A DNA stretch of 64,000 nucleotides from Mycobacterium sp. E787 (GCF_001668725.1 NZ_LZKL01000029.1:16824-80823); one strand, 5' to 3'; numbered from the stretch's first letter, positions 1 through 9,428 are shown. The notes: generated from the letters alone by a model not told the origin. Numbers and translations: made by a program.

Positions 1-2
1 CG

Positions 3-293
3 GTGATGGCGCCGTTCCCGCACATGCGTTTCCCCAGCGACTGGATCGCCTACGACGACGAGAACGACGCCGTCGTCGTCATGATCAGGAATCTGCTCGA
101 CCACCCGACCGACCCGAACGGCGAGCCGTTCTGGTTCCCCAACTGGACCCGGCTGGTCTACGCCGGCGACGGCCTGTTCTCCAGCGAGGAGGACATCTAC
201 AACCCCAACCGCGACGCGCCGCGTGTCGTCACCGCCTGGCTGCAGGCAGGCGGCCAGTTCGCCTCCGACAAGTTCTTGCAACCCCAGGCGTAG
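3..293 (+). CDS. SnoaL/NTF2-like protein, C-terminal part (cut by window edge)
   Basis: Ninety-six residues are readable and the frame is open to the window edge, so the true start probably lies upstream. The sequence is rich in Trp, Tyr and Asp (PFPHMRFPSDW, then FWFPNWTRLVYAGDG) and ends in a short helix. This resembles the C-terminal half of mycobacterial SnoaL/nuclear-transport-factor-2-like proteins, which are small cone-shaped folds used as isomerases, cyclases or ligand binders. Such proteins usually have about 140-160 residues, so roughly a third is missing here. The family assignment rests on sequence feel only. No substrate can be inferred. Confidence 0.55.
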   Translation: MMAPFPHMRFPSDWIAYDDENDAVVVMIRNLLDHPTDPNGEPFWFPNWTRLVYAGDGLFSSEEDIYNPNRDAPRVVTAWLQAGGQFASDKFLQPQA

Positions 294-335
294 CAGGCTC
301 CCTGGGCGGCCGCCGGGCGTGCAACCTGCGACGAT

Positions 336-1091
336 TCAGCGGCGTGTCGCGTCGTGAAATTCACTGTCGGCGCTGACGCGCCTCCGCGACCGGACGGCCC
401 TGAGCGCCTGGTCCCAGGCCAGCAGCGCGGTGGCCTTCAGGTGGGCCGGCTTGACGCTGTCCCTGGACAGCAGCGCCGTGGCGGCGGCTTTGGTGGTCGC
501 CGACGCTTTCGACATGTGGCCGGAGTCGAACGGCGGCTGCGGGTCGTATTCGATCGCCAGCTGGATCGCCTTGGCGCGGCCCTCGCCGCCGATCTGCCCG
601 GCCAGCCACAGCGCCAGGTCGAGCCCGGCGGACACGCCCGCACAGGTGACGATGTCGCCCTCGCGCACGATCCGCTCGTCGGCGACCGGGGTGGTGCCGA
701 ACGCCTTCAGCGCGGCAAGCGCGAGCCAGTGCGACGTGGCGCGGCGGTCCTTGAGCAGACCGGCGGCCGCCAGGATCACCGAACCCGTGCACACCGACGT
801 CGTCCAGCTCGCGGTTCGGTGCGCGCGACGCAGCCACTCGAGCAGCGCGTCGTCCCGCGCGTGCACCGGGGTCGACGGGCCTCCGGGCACCAGAATCACG
901 TCGGGGGAAGGGGTTTCGGCCAGCGAGTGGGTGGCGCCGATGACCAGCACGCCGGAGTCGGCGGTGATCGGCCCGGGTTCGTGCCACACGAATCGCACGT
1001 CGGCGCCGGGCAGGTTGCGCAGCACCTCGTACGGGCCGATCATGTCCAGCGCGGTGAAGTCCGGGTAGGTCACGATTGCGATCTGCGTCAT
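336..1091 (-). CDS. DJ-1/PfpI family protein (isocyanide-hydratase-like)
   Basis: A 251-residue cytoplasmic protein of the DJ-1/PfpI superfamily. The start is the ATG at 1091, giving [16 protein letters not shown]; the frame stays open further upstream but lacks family similarity there. Visible family features are the N-terminal [13 protein letters not shown] segment, an early conserved acidic residue, VPGGPS, and the nucleophile elbow [15 protein letters not shown] followed by ATSHW. This cysteine context is typical of isocyanide hydratase / ThiJ-like members rather than of proteases. The gene lies 19 bp downstream of a GlxA-type regulator on the same strand. The order DJ-1, GlxA regulator, tpx matches Rv1930c-Rv1931c-Rv1932 of M. 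tuberculosis, so it is an ancestral mycobacterial block. The substrate is unknown. Confidence 0.85.
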   Translation of the reverse strand: MTQIAIVTYPDFTALDMIGPYEVLRNLPGADVRFVWHEPGPITADSGVLVIGATHSLAETPSPDVILVPGGPSTPVHARDDALLEWLRRAHRTASWTTSVCTGSVILAAAGLLKDRRATSHWLALAALKAFGTTPVADERIVREGDIVTCAGVSAGLDLALWLAGQIGGEGRAKAIQLAIEYDPQPPFDSGHMSKASATTKAAATALLSRDSVKPAHLKATALLAWDQALRAVRSRRRVSADSEFHDATRR

Positions 1092-1110
1092 GGTTGGTGT
1101 CCTTTCTCGA

Positions 1111-2061
1111 TCAGGCGAAGGCCTTGCGGTATTGATCCGGCGAAATGCCGACGCGACGAATGAAGTTGCGCCGCATCGTTTCCGCGGTGCCGAAGCCGCA
1201 CCGGGCGGCGATGGCGACGACGGTGTCGTCGGTCTCCTCCAACTGCCGGCGCGCGGCTTCGGTCCGGATGCGTTCGACGTAGTGGCCCGGCGCCTCACCC
1301 ACCTCGTCTGTGAAGACACGCGTGAAATGGCGCGGGCTCATCGCCGCGCGGCGGGCCAGGTCCCCGATGCTGTGCTGCCCGCCCGGTTCGGCCTCGATGG
1401 CCTCCTGCACCTCGCGGATGGAGCTGCGTTTGGCGCGCGGCATCCACACCGGCGCCGCGAACTGGGTCTGCCCACCGGGGCGGCGCAGGTACAGCACCAG
1501 CCAGCGGGCCACCGTCTGCGCGACCTCGGTGCCGTGGTCGTCCTCGACCAGGGACAGCGCCAGATCGATTCCGGCGGTGACGCCCGCGGCCGTCCACACG
1601 GTGTCCGAGCTGCGGACGAAGATCGGGTCCGGATCGACCTCGACCGCCGGAAACTCGCGGGCCAACCGGCCGGCGAACGCCCAGTGCGTGGTGACCCGCC
1701 GGCCGTCCAGCAGCCCCGCCTCGGCGGCCAGGAACGCGCCCGTGCAGACGCTGACGACGCGGCGGGCGTTCCCGGTGACCCGTTTGATCCAGCCCAGCAG
1801 CTCGGGATCGGACCGCGCCGCGTCGACGCCGCCGCCGCCGGGCAGCACGACGGTGTCGAGGGCGTCGCTCGGGTCGGGCAGCGGCTCGGTCAAAAAGGCC
1901 AGGCCGGTGGCGGTGGTCACCGGCCGGCCGTCGACCGACGCCAGGACGACCTCGTACCCGCCGCCGGTCAGCAGCGACGCACCGGAGAACACCTCGTGGG
2001 GTCCGACCACGTCGAGCGCCTGAACGCCGGGGAAGCCGGCGATCACAACCCTGCGAGCCAT
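1111..2061 (-). CDS. GlxA-type transcriptional regulator (DJ-1/PfpI plus AraC HTH)
   Basis: A 316-residue regulator. Residues about 1-180 form a DJ-1/PfpI-like sensor domain ([40 protein letters not shown]). Residues about 215-315 form a double AraC/XylS helix-turn-helix ([34 protein letters not shown]). The family couples an inactive DJ-1 fold to DNA binding and responds to small metabolites. It starts at ATG 2061, 111 bp from the divergent tpx start, and is followed by the DJ-1 gene, so it may control both. It corresponds in position to Rv1931c. The inducer is not predictable. Confidence 0.9.
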   Translation of the reverse strand: MARRVVIAGFPGVQALDVVGPHEVFSGASLLTGGGYEVVLASVDGRPVTTATGLAFLTEPLPDPSDALDTVVLPGGGGVDAARSDPELLGWIKRVTGNARRVVSVCTGAFLAAEAGLLDGRRVTTHWAFAGRLAREFPAVEVDPDPIFVRSSDTVWTAAGVTAGIDLALSLVEDDHGTEVAQTVARWLVLYLRRPGGQTQFAAPVWMPRAKRSSIREVQEAIEAEPGGQHSIGDLARRAAMSPRHFTRVFTDEVGEAPGHYVERIRTEAARRQLEETDDTVVAIAARCGFGTAETMRRNFIRRVGISPDQYRKAFA

Positions 2062-2172
2062 GCACTCAGTCTCGGCCAGACACCGTTATGGCGTCTACGC
2101 CCGGTACCCCACGAATTAGGACATGGCGACCTGGCCCCGGGCCGCCCCACCGGGCTTGGCAGACTGTGCCCC

Positions 2173-2667
2173 ATGGCACAGATAACCTTGCGTGGAAACC
2201 CGATCAACACCGTCGGCGAGCTTCCTGCCGTCGGATCCCCGGCCCCGGCCTTCACCTTGGTCGGCACGGACCTGGGCGCGGTCAGCAACGACCAGTTCAG
2301 CGGTAAGCCCGTGGTGCTGAACATCTTTCCGTCCATCGACACACCGGTGTGCGCGACGAGCGTGCGGACCTTCAACCAGCGTGCGGCCGCCAGCGGCGCG
2401 ACGGTTTTGTGCGTGTCGAACGACCTGCCGTTCGCGCAGGCGCGGTTCTGCGGCGCCGAGGGCATCGAGAACGTCAAGACCGGCTCGGCGTTCCGGGACA
2501 GCTTCGGCCAGGACTACGGGGTCAGCATCGTCGACGGCCCGATGGCCGGGCTGCTGGCGCGCGCGGTGGTCGTAGTCGGCGCCGACGGCAACGTGGCGTA
2601 CACCGAGCTGGTGCCCGAGATCGCCCAGGAGCCCGACTACGACGCGGCGCTGGCGGCGGTCGGCTGA
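2173..2667 (+). CDS. tpx: Thiol peroxidase Tpx
   Basis: A 164-residue atypical 2-Cys peroxiredoxin that reduces hydrogen peroxide and organic hydroperoxides with thioredoxin as electron donor. The peroxidatic Cys lies in [16 protein letters not shown] and the resolving Cys in [13 protein letters not shown], the usual Tpx arrangement. The start is ATG 2173 ([13 protein letters not shown]), matching the family N-terminus and usual length. It diverges from the GlxA-type regulator, as in M. tuberculosis (Rv1932), where Tpx is an antioxidant linked to survival in the host. No oddities are seen. Confidence 0.97.
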   Translation: MAQITLRGNPINTVGELPAVGSPAPAFTLVGTDLGAVSNDQFSGKPVVLNIFPSIDTPVCATSVRTFNQRAAASGATVLCVSNDLPFAQARFCGAEGIENVKTGSAFRDSFGQDYGVSIVDGPMAGLLARAVVVVGADGNVAYTELVPEIAQEPDYDAALAAVG

Positions 2668-2692
2668 CGCCAGCCATTCGCACCGTCGGCGG

Positions 2693-3091
2693 TCATCGGC
2701 CGCGCGGGTCGATCAGGTCGCGGAAGCCCGCCGCGGGATAGACGGAGGCGCCCAGCGTCGCGACCCGATCGGTCAGGCCTTTGTCCGATGTCACCACCCG
2801 GATGTCGTGCGGGCGCGCGTCGGCCCGCACCAGCCGGACGATCTGGTCGTCGGCCGAGTCCGCGGCCGGCCTGGGCGCGTAGGCGACCTCGATCACCGAC
2901 GATTCGATGGCGGTCGCCGGCGGGCGCTCGAACACCACGGTCACGCGCTCTCCTTGCCTCGCCGCCCACTGGTCGAGTTTGTCGACCAGCGCCACCATGG
3001 CGCGGCCGCGGTCCTTCCACCACCCGTCGGGGCGGCTGCCGATCACGTTCATGCCGTCGACGATCCAGCGCACAGACACACGGTAGGCCAC
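2693..3091 (-). CDS. NYN-domain (PIN-like) RNase-type protein
   Basis: A 132-residue protein with an NYN fold. It begins with the hallmark strand WIVDGMNVIGSRPDGWW carrying the first acidic residue, then VTVVFERPP, an acidic helix (SADDQIVRLV) and VVTSDKGLTDRV with the later acidic residues. The family contains metal-dependent nucleases acting on RNA. The start is ambiguous: GTG codons at 3091, 3079 and 3073 are all in frame, and 3073 (VRWIVDGMN) would be closest to the domain edge. It converges with tpx, whose stop is 26 bp away. The target RNA is unknown. Confidence 0.85.
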   Translation of the reverse strand: MAYRVSVRWIVDGMNVIGSRPDGWWKDRGRAMVALVDKLDQWAARQGERVTVVFERPPATAIESSVIEVAYAPRPAADSADDQIVRLVRADARPHDIRVVTSDKGLTDRVATLGASVYPAAGFRDLIDPRGR

Positions 3092-3107
3092 ACCGCTTGC
3101 GGGGCAA

Positions 3108-3548
3108 TCATTTCCACACCAACTGCGCGAGGCTGAACAGGACGAGAACCGTGAGCGTCAGCAACTGGGGCCACGGTCGCCACGGCGCATCCTGGATGGC
3201 GTAGGACATCTCCTTCAGCGGTGACGTCGGCGGCGGGGCGGCGCGCTCGGGGCCCACCGGCCGGTGGAACCGGTGGAAGTACAGCTGGATCAGCGTCGCG
3301 CCGACCCACAGCCCACCCAGAAAGCTCACGGACTCGACACCGCGCCACAGCAACAGGGCGGCGATCCCCAGGGTGAAGGCCATCAGCACCACGTCGGACG
3401 TGTCGGTGGCCGAGGCCTTGCCACCGTACTGTTTGTCCAGCAAGGCGCGCCGTCTGCGGTAGGGCAGCGCGAAGAAAGCGAACTTAGTGATGATGTGCAG
3501 GCCAAGCACTATGGCGACGACGGTCGCGATGGTATTAAGAACGGTCAC
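3108..3548 (-). CDS. Small multi-span membrane protein
   Basis: A 146-residue protein starting at GTG 3548 (VTVLNTIATVV). Four hydrophobic stretches are visible: residues about 4-24, 50-68, 73-90 and the C-terminal LLTLTVLVLFSLAQLVW. A basic loop (YRRRRALLDKQYGG) follows the first. No catalytic motif was recognised, so the function is unknown. The gene is divergent from the flavoprotein at 3582 with only 33 bp between the starts, so the two probably share a promoter region. The NYN gene lies 16 bp downstream on the same strand, suggesting an operon. Confidence 0.75.
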   Translation of the reverse strand: MTVLNTIATVVAIVLGLHIITKFAFFALPYRRRRALLDKQYGGKASATDTSDVVLMAFTLGIAALLLWRGVESVSFLGGLWVGATLIQLYFHRFHRPVGPERAAPPPTSPLKEMSYAIQDAPWRPWPQLLTLTVLVLFSLAQLVWK

Positions 3549-3581
3549 GGGTATCAGTTTTCTCCACGATAGGAACCGACA

Positions 3582-4766
3582 ATGACGTCGATTGCGGACA
3601 CGGACGATCGGGTGGTCGCACTGGCCCGCGGCATGCGCGACCTGGTGCGGGCCGAAGCCGTCGAGTCCGAGCGGGCGCGCACGCTCACCCCGGCGATCGT
3701 CGACGAGATGTGGGCCAGCGGGCTGATGTCCTCCTTCAATCCCGTCGCGGCCGGCGGCGTGGAGCCGTCGTTCACCGAGATGATCGAGACCTGGATCGAA
3801 ATGGCTTGGCAGGACGGATCGTTCGGGTGGATCGGCATCGCCAATCTGCCGTCCTCGTTCGCCGCCGCGGCATACCTGCCCGACGAGGGGTTCGCGGAGG
3901 TGTTCACCGCGCACGACAACCGCGTCACGCTGGGCGGGCAGTTCTTTCCCAACGGCCAGGGCAACGCGGTCGACGGCGGCTACCGGGTGACCGGGGCGTG
4001 GAACTTCGGCTCCGGCATCGGCCACTCCGAATACGTCGCGGCCGGGTTCCTACCGATGGACGACGGCGAAATGCGGTGGATCAGCGAGGGCTTTCCCGAG
4101 ATGCGCGTCGCGGTGATCCCGCGGGAGCAGATCAGCTTCGACGACGGCTGGCACGTGCAGGGCCTCAAGGGAACCGGCTCCTACGACTACAGCGCCCAGG
4201 ACGTGTTCGTGCCGTCCAGCCGCACCTTCGAGCTGTTCGTCCGCAAGCCCTACCGCGGCGCGTCGCCGGCCACCCGGATGGGGCTGATGCCGGTGACCGC
4301 CGCCGGTCATGCGTCATGGGCGCTCGGTGTCGCCAAGAGCATGCTCGACGACGTCCAGGAACTTGCCGCGACGAAGTTCCGGATGAGCGACATGGCCTCG
4401 CTGGCCAGCCGCCCCACCTTCCAGAAAGGGCTGGCGCACCACCGCGCGGCCTGGCGCGCCGCACGCCTGCTGGTGCTCGACGCGTTCACCACCGCCGAGG
4501 CCGCCGTGGCGGCCGGCGACGACCTGACCCCGGCCCTGCGCGCCGACATGCGGGTGGCCGCCGTCTATGCGACCGACACGGCCCGGGCCTGCGCCGAGTG
4601 GGCGCACCTGGTGGCGGGCACCAGCTCGATCCGCGAGGGCAGCCGCCTGGAGCGCGCCTTCCGAGACATGTACACGGGAACCCAGCACGCCTTCATCAGC
4701 GAGAAGGTGGCCATCGACGCGGCCCAGATCTGGCTGGGCATCATCGACGATCAGCCGGGGCTATAG
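3582..4766 (+). CDS. Acyl-CoA dehydrogenase-fold flavoprotein (HsaA-like monooxygenase group)
   Basis: A 394-residue flavoprotein of acyl-CoA dehydrogenase fold. It has an N-terminal helical domain, a central beta domain (VTGAWNFGSGIGHSEYVAAG; GLKGTGSYDYSAQDVFVP) and a C-terminal helical domain ending TQHAFISEKVAIDAAQIWLG. The length and the WNFGSGI and TGSYDY segments are typical of the group D flavin-dependent monooxygenases such as HsaA, rather than of true acyl-CoA dehydrogenases; the catalytic Glu of the latter is not evident. Such enzymes need a separate flavin reductase, and none lies nearby. Substrate unknown; a real dehydrogenase role cannot be excluded. Confidence 0.8.
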   Translation: MTSIADTDDRVVALARGMRDLVRAEAVESERARTLTPAIVDEMWASGLMSSFNPVAAGGVEPSFTEMIETWIEMAWQDGSFGWIGIANLPSSFAAAAYLPDEGFAEVFTAHDNRVTLGGQFFPNGQGNAVDGGYRVTGAWNFGSGIGHSEYVAAGFLPMDDGEMRWISEGFPEMRVAVIPREQISFDDGWHVQGLKGTGSYDYSAQDVFVPSSRTFELFVRKPYRGASPATRMGLMPVTAAGHASWALGVAKSMLDDVQELAATKFRMSDMASLASRPTFQKGLAHHRAAWRAARLLVLDAFTTAEAAVAAGDDLTPALRADMRVAAVYATDTARACAEWAHLVAGTSSIREGSRLERAFRDMYTGTQHAFISEKVAIDAAQIWLGIIDDQPGL

Positions 4767-5081
4767 CAGGCGCTCGCCGGATTCCGGCTCGCCCGGATTC
4801 TCGCCCTCGGTGCCGTCGCGCTCCTCGTCGACTTTCGACGCGAGCCCCGGCGCGATCTGAGCACAATGCGCAAAACCGGGTAATCGTCGCTTAATTCGAC
4901 TATCGCCCACAAGCGAGACACCCATGGTGCCGCGCCGTAACTTCGGTTCCAGCAGATAACCGAATTGACCGCACGATCGCCGCGCGAAGCCCGAAATGCA
5001 GTTCCTGCGAACAACTTTCGTCCAGTTGCTGGCGCGCCACGGCACGACATTGCGGCATGACACAGAACGGGGTCGGGGAAG
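4767..5081. other. Intergenic region upstream of the acyltransferase operon
   Basis: This 315-bp stretch lacks a convincing gene. Its main content is the first copy of the long repeat at 4858-4922. The remainder up to the ATG at 5082 contains a purine-rich ribosome-binding sequence (TCGGGGAAG) directly before the start codon. Small open frames here have no family similarity and look like chance openings in GC-rich DNA. Confidence 0.6.
4858..4922 (+). repeat. Promoter repeat, copy 1 (long form)
   Basis: Starts TGAGCACAATGCGCAAAACC and continues through AATCGTCGCT, AATTC, GACTATCGC and ACAAGCG to about 4922. It is nearly identical to 9297-9360, differing by a one-base gap and a handful of substitutions. 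It lies about 160-224 bp before the PapA-like start. A regulatory role is inferred from the matching position of copy 2 before mmpL. Confidence 0.75.
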
Positions 5082-6533
5082 ATGGTCGCACTGGGAAGCA
5101 TCAACGGGTGGCAGCCGGGCGAGGGGCCGGTCGTCACGTGGCGGGCCTCGGCCGCGGCGCGCGCGGCGGCACTCAACGCGCCGCGCAGCGACCTGGCGCC
5201 GAGTTACCAGCGGGCCCGCCACCTTCGGGCCGCCCACGACGCCGCGGGGCGGGGCGCGCAGCTGCCCCGGCTGATGGTCGTGGCGTGGGACATTCCGGGC
5301 GAATGTGACATCCCGGCGATGACGGCGACGATCAACGCGCACGTGCGCCGTCACGACGCCTACCACGACTGGTTCCAGCTCGAGGACGGCGTCATCGTCC
5401 GCCGCACGATCGCGGACCCCATGGCCATCGACCTGGTGCCCACCGAGTACGGCTACCTGGACGCCGAACAGATTCGCACGCACGCCCTGACGACAACGCC
5501 GGGGACGCTCGAGTGGGGCTGCTTCACGTTCGGCATCGTTCAGCACGCCGAGTACTTCACCTTCTACGCCAGCGTCGACCATCTGCACATCGACGGGATG
5601 TCGGCCGGCCTCATCTTCTTCGACGTCCACATGACCTACCAGCACCTGTCACAGACCGGGGCCGAGGCCGTCGCGCTCCCGCAGGTCGCGAGCTACCGCA
5701 GCTACGCCACGCGCCAGCGCGACGGACTCGCGGACCTGACGCTGTCCTCGCCGGAGGTCAAGGCCTGGATCGACTTCGCGCGCGACACCGGAGGCGAGTG
5801 GCCGACCTTCCCGCTCCCGGTCGGTGACGGGGCCGGCAACAAGGGCACCTTCGTGACGGTCGACCTGCTGGACGCCGCGGACACCGAGTCGTTCGAGATC
5901 GCCTGCCACGCGGCCGGCGCCCGGTTCAGCGGGGGAGTGCTGGCCTGCGCTGCCTTCGCGGAGCACGAGTTCACCGGCGCCGCAACGTATCACGGGTTCA
6001 CGCCGTACGACACGCGCACGCCGGGCGTCGACTCGATGACCGTGGGGTGGTTCGCCAACCTCGTCCCGGTCAGCGTGCCGATCTGCACCGCCACCTTCGC
6101 CGAGGCCGCCCGGGCGGCGCAGGACTCGTTCAACGCCGCCAAGGCCCTCGCCGACGTGCCCGTCGAGCGCGCGCTCGAGCTGGCAGCTCCGCTCGAATTG
6201 GGCATCGAACCACCCGACCACCGCGCAATGATGGTGTCCTTCATGGACTTTCGGAAGATCCCCGCCTTCAGCCTCTTCGAGGAGACCAACTGGGGCACCT
6301 ACGCCGACAACCTGTCCCACGGCGGAATCAACCTGTGGATCAACCGTCAGACCGACAAAACCACCGCCACGATCTCGTTCCCGGACAACGCGGAGGCCCG
6401 CAAGTCGGTGCACCGCTACCTGGCGGCGCTGACCCAGGCGTTCTCCTACGCCGTCAACTCCACCTCGGAGTGGACGGATGTCGTTGCGCACCACGCCAAC
6501 ACGGGCCAAGGCGTGCCCGTCATCAGCCTCTGA
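5082..6533 (+). CDS. PapA-type condensation-superfamily acyltransferase
   Basis: A 483-residue acyltransferase resembling the PapA1/PapA2/PapA3 group, which transfers polyketide or fatty acyl chains to trehalose-type glycolipids. The active-site motif is DHLHIDG (His167, Asp171, Gly172; HxxxDG). Near residue 400 the structural motif is replaced by FEETNWGTYADN, as in PapA proteins that carry NWG-like rather than DFGWG. ATG 5082 is preceded by GGGGAAG. It is the first gene of an apparent operon with two WS/DGAT-like acyltransferases (24 and 18 bp gaps), followed by an MmpL transporter. This suggests assembly and export of an acylated lipid, but no polyketide synthase or FadD is in the window, so the acyl source must be elsewhere. 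Confidence 0.85.
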   Translation: MVALGSINGWQPGEGPVVTWRASAAARAAALNAPRSDLAPSYQRARHLRAAHDAAGRGAQLPRLMVVAWDIPGECDIPAMTATINAHVRRHDAYHDWFQLEDGVIVRRTIADPMAIDLVPTEYGYLDAEQIRTHALTTTPGTLEWGCFTFGIVQHAEYFTFYASVDHLHIDGMSAGLIFFDVHMTYQHLSQTGAEAVALPQVASYRSYATRQRDGLADLTLSSPEVKAWIDFARDTGGEWPTFPLPVGDGAGNKGTFVTVDLLDAADTESFEIACHAAGARFSGGVLACAAFAEHEFTGAATYHGFTPYDTRTPGVDSMTVGWFANLVPVSVPICTATFAEAARAAQDSFNAAKALADVPVERALELAAPLELGIEPPDHRAMMVSFMDFRKIPAFSLFEETNWGTYADNLSHGGINLWINRQTDKTTATISFPDNAEARKSVHRYLAALTQAFSYAVNSTSEWTDVVAHHANTGQGVPVISL

Positions 6534-6557
6534 CAAACCCCTGAAAGGACCAAGAAA

Positions 6558-7913
6558 ATGACCAACGTACTCGACCTGTTCGACCAGACCCTCTTCCGCT
6601 TCGAGGAGGCGACCGGTGTCACCAGCGTGGGCCAGTGCGTCTGGGTGTACAACCGCGCCGTCGACCTCGACGGCCTGCGCCGGTTCCACCGGCACCTGCA
6701 GCGGGGCCGGCTGGCGCGCCGCATCGAACGCTCGCCCCTGCCGTTCGGCCGCCACCGCTGGGTCGCACCCGCCGACGAGCCCGAGCTCGAGATCGTCGCG
6801 ACGCCGCGGCCGCGCGAAGAATTCGACGCCTGGCTGCGCGAGCAGGCGGCGACCCCGCTGGATGCCGAGCGCGGACCGGGGTTCCACCTCGCGGTGCTCC
6901 CGTTCACCGACGGCGGCGCGGGCGTGAGCCTGGTCGCCCTGCACAGCCTGGCCGACGGCATGGCCGGCTGCCTGGCGGTGGTGGAAGCGGCCTGCGGCTA
7001 CGACAGCGCCATCGACTGGCCCGCGGCCGGCTCGCGCCGGCGGTGGCAGGCCCTGCGCGAGGACGCCCGCCAAACCGCGCGTGACCTGCCGGGCATCCGG
7101 CGCGCGGTGAAAGCCGCGGCGAGCGCGGCCCGACGCGCCCGGCGCGAGGGCGGCGCCGAACAGGCCGGCCCCACCGCCGCGCCGCCCACCGGCGTGGACG
7201 AGCCCATCACCATCCCCACGGCGACGGTCTTCCTCGACGCCGACGAGTGGGACGCCCGCGCCGAGGCGCTCGGGGGGACCAGCAACGCGCTGCTCGCGGG
7301 GCTGGCGGCCCGGCTCGCCCAGCGAGTGGGACGGGTTGGCGCCGACGGCTCGGTCACCCTGGCGATCCCAGTCAGCGAGCGCACCGCCGACGACACCCGC
7401 GCAAACGCCGTCGCGAACGTGGACGTCACGGTCGACCCCGCGGCCGCGGCGACCGACCTGCGGGAGATCCGCGCCGCGATCAAGCGGGCGCTGATGCACC
7501 GCCGGGAGGCGTCGGACGAGCGGGAGGCGCTGCTGCCCCTCGTTCCGCTGCTGCCCAAGCGGATCGCCAAGCGGTGCGTGGGCGTCGCCACCGGAACTGC
7601 GACCGGCGTCGTCTCCTCCAACCTCGGCGCGGCGCCCGCGGAGGTCAACCGGCCGGACGGAACCGACGCGGACTACGTCTCGGTGACCTCGCTGTACCCG
7701 GGCATGACCAAGGCGACGATGGAGCGCATCGGCGGAGTGCTGGCCCTGCTGTCGGCGCGCGTGCACGGGCAGGTCTTCATCTCCGTCCAGGCCTACCAGC
7801 CGGGACGGCAGAACTCCAAGAACGCTCTGCGGCAAGCCCTTTCGAGCGCACTGGACGACTTCTCACTCAACGCAACCAGCGGCTGGCCGGCCCCCGTAGC
7901 CGCGGCCCGATAG
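6558..7913 (+). CDS. WS/DGAT-like acyltransferase, tandem copy 1
   Basis: A 451-residue member of the condensation/WS-DGAT superfamily. The HxxxDG motif is present as LHSLADGMAG (residues about 134-143). Later come TADDTRANAVANVDVTVD and VVSSNLGAAP, which correspond to the C-terminal WS/DGAT-like subdomain with its SN-G motif. Starts ATNVLDLFDQT-type at ATG 6558, 24 bp after the PapA-like stop, preceded by GAAAGGA. It is a close paralogue of the next gene over its whole length. Likely an acyl-CoA-dependent O-acyltransferase at the membrane face; whether it makes neutral lipid or a trehalose/glycan ester cannot be told. Confidence 0.8.
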   Translation: MTNVLDLFDQTLFRFEEATGVTSVGQCVWVYNRAVDLDGLRRFHRHLQRGRLARRIERSPLPFGRHRWVAPADEPELEIVATPRPREEFDAWLREQAATPLDAERGPGFHLAVLPFTDGGAGVSLVALHSLADGMAGCLAVVEAACGYDSAIDWPAAGSRRRWQALREDARQTARDLPGIRRAVKAAASAARRARREGGAEQAGPTAAPPTGVDEPITIPTATVFLDADEWDARAEALGGTSNALLAGLAARLAQRVGRVGADGSVTLAIPVSERTADDTRANAVANVDVTVDPAAAATDLREIRAAIKRALMHRREASDEREALLPLVPLLPKRIAKRCVGVATGTATGVVSSNLGAAPAEVNRPDGTDADYVSVTSLYPGMTKATMERIGGVLALLSARVHGQVFISVQAYQPGRQNSKNALRQALSSALDDFSLNATSGWPAPVAAAR

Positions 7914-7931
7914 ACAAAGGAACTCAAGCGC

Positions 7932-9299
7932 ATGAACACCACACTCGACCTCTTCGACCAGACCTTCGCCACCCTGGAGCGAGCGACGAAAGTCCTCGGC
8001 CAGCTGCAGTGCGTCTGGGTCTACGACCGCGCGATCGACCTCGACGGCCTGCGCCGGTTCCACCGCAACCTGCGGCGGGGACGGCTGTCCCGGCGGATCG
8101 AGCGCTCGGCCCTGCCGTTCGGCCGGCATCGCTGGGTCTCCGCCGGCGGCCAGTGCGACCTCGAGATCGTCGCGACCCCGCGGCCGCGCGAGGAATTCGA
8201 CGAGTGGTTGCGCGAGCAGGCCGCGACGCCCCTGGACGTCGAGCGCGGACCCGGCTGGCACCTGGCGGTGCTGCCGTTCACCGACGGCGGCGCCGGGGTG
8301 AGCCTGGTCGTCCCGCACGCCCTCACCGACGGCATCGGGCTGTGCGACGCCCTGGCCGACGCCGCCCTGGGCCGCCACGACCCGATCAACTGGCCCGCCG
8401 CGGGCTCCCGCCGGCGGTGGCGGGCGCTGCGCGAGGACGCCCGCCAGGCCGCGCGCGACCTCCCGGACATCGGCCGCGCCTTGAAAGCCGCCGCACGACT
8501 CGCGCGGCCCGAGGACGACGGCCCGGTCCAGGCCGCCCCGCAACCGGCGTTGTCCGCCGGCCCCGACGAATCCATCACGCTGCCGACGGAAACCATCTTC
8601 GTCGGCGCCGACGAGTGGGACGCCCGCGCCGAGGCGCTCGGGGGAACAAGCAACAGCCTGCTCGCGGGCCTCGCGGCCCGGCTCGCGCGGCGCGTGGGTC
8701 GGGTGACCCCCGACGGCTCGGTCACCCTGGCGATCCCCGTCAACGAGCGCACCGCGGACGACACCCGCGCCAACGCCGTCGCCAATGTCGACATCACCGT
8801 CGACCCCGCCCGCGCCGCGACCGACCTGCGCGAGATCCGCGCCGCGACGAAGCGGGCCCTGACCCGGCGCGCAGAGGTCACCGACAACCGGCGCGAATTG
8901 CTGTCCCTCGTTCCGCTGATGCCGCAGCGGCTGGTCAGGCGGATCGTCGGGGTGGCCGCCGGCAGCCCCACCGCGGTCGTCTCCTCCAACATCGGCGTGG
9001 TCGACCCGGACGCCTATCGGCCCGACGGCACGCGGGCCGACCAGTTCGCCATCAAGGCTCCGCACCCGGACGTCAGCACGGCGATCATGGACCGGTTCGG
9101 TGGAATGTTGTCGCTGGCCTCGGGGCGGGTGAACGGCGAGGTTTTCGTCTCCGTCGTCGCGTATCAGCCGGGCCGTTCGCACTCGAATGCGGCGCTGCGG
9201 CAGGCGCTTTCGGGGGCGCTGAGCGACCTCGCGCTGACCGCCACGATCGGCTGGCCGTGCCGCGAGCCAGCGGGCGCGGCGGGGTGGTCGCGCGGGTGA
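7932..9299 (+). CDS. WS/DGAT-like acyltransferase, tandem copy 2
   Basis: A 455-residue paralogue of the preceding protein. Long shared blocks include LDGLRRFHR, ALPFGRHRWV, ATPRPREEFD, DEWDARAEALGGTSN and ERTADDTRANAVANVD. Its HxxxDG motif is intact as PHALTDGIGL, and VVSSNIGVVDP matches the C-terminal SN-G motif. The start ATG 7932 (MNTTLDLFDQTF) lies 18 bp after copy 1. Two intact active sites suggest two successive acylations or two substrate specificities rather than a decayed duplicate. The second copy of the promoter repeat overlaps its final codon and stop, so the downstream mmpL gene has its own control region. Confidence 0.8.
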   Translation: MNTTLDLFDQTFATLERATKVLGQLQCVWVYDRAIDLDGLRRFHRNLRRGRLSRRIERSALPFGRHRWVSAGGQCDLEIVATPRPREEFDEWLREQAATPLDVERGPGWHLAVLPFTDGGAGVSLVVPHALTDGIGLCDALADAALGRHDPINWPAAGSRRRWRALREDARQAARDLPDIGRALKAAARLARPEDDGPVQAAPQPALSAGPDESITLPTETIFVGADEWDARAEALGGTSNSLLAGLAARLARRVGRVTPDGSVTLAIPVNERTADDTRANAVANVDITVDPARAATDLREIRAATKRALTRRAEVTDNRRELLSLVPLMPQRLVRRIVGVAAGSPTAVVSSNIGVVDPDAYRPDGTRADQFAIKAPHPDVSTAIMDRFGGMLSLASGRVNGEVFVSVVAYQPGRSHSNAALRQALSGALSDLALTATIGWPCREPAGAAGWSRG

Positions 9300-9360
9300 G
9301 CACAATGCGCAAAACCGGGCAATCGTCGCTAATTCCGACTATCGCTGACAAGCGCGACAC
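9297..9360 (+). repeat. Promoter repeat, copy 2 (long form)
   Basis: Starts TGAGCACAATGCGCAAAACC and aligns with 4858-4922 over about 64 positions. Its first bases are the stop codon of the second WS/DGAT-like gene. It lies about 70-132 bp before the mmpL start codon at 9429. Retention of such similarity outside coding sequence implies recent duplication or selection for a binding site. Confidence 0.75.
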
Positions 9361-9428
9361 CACGCGGGCGGCGCCATAGGTTCGCGGTAACCGATAGTCA
9401 TACGCAGCCAGATGCGAAGGGTCACAAC

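Noticed and set aside
5649..7835. A 728-codon open frame antisense to the PapA-like and first WS/DGAT-like genes
   Set aside because: Composition is His/Arg/Gly-rich as expected for the complement of high-GC coding DNA, and the + strand genes carry clear motifs.
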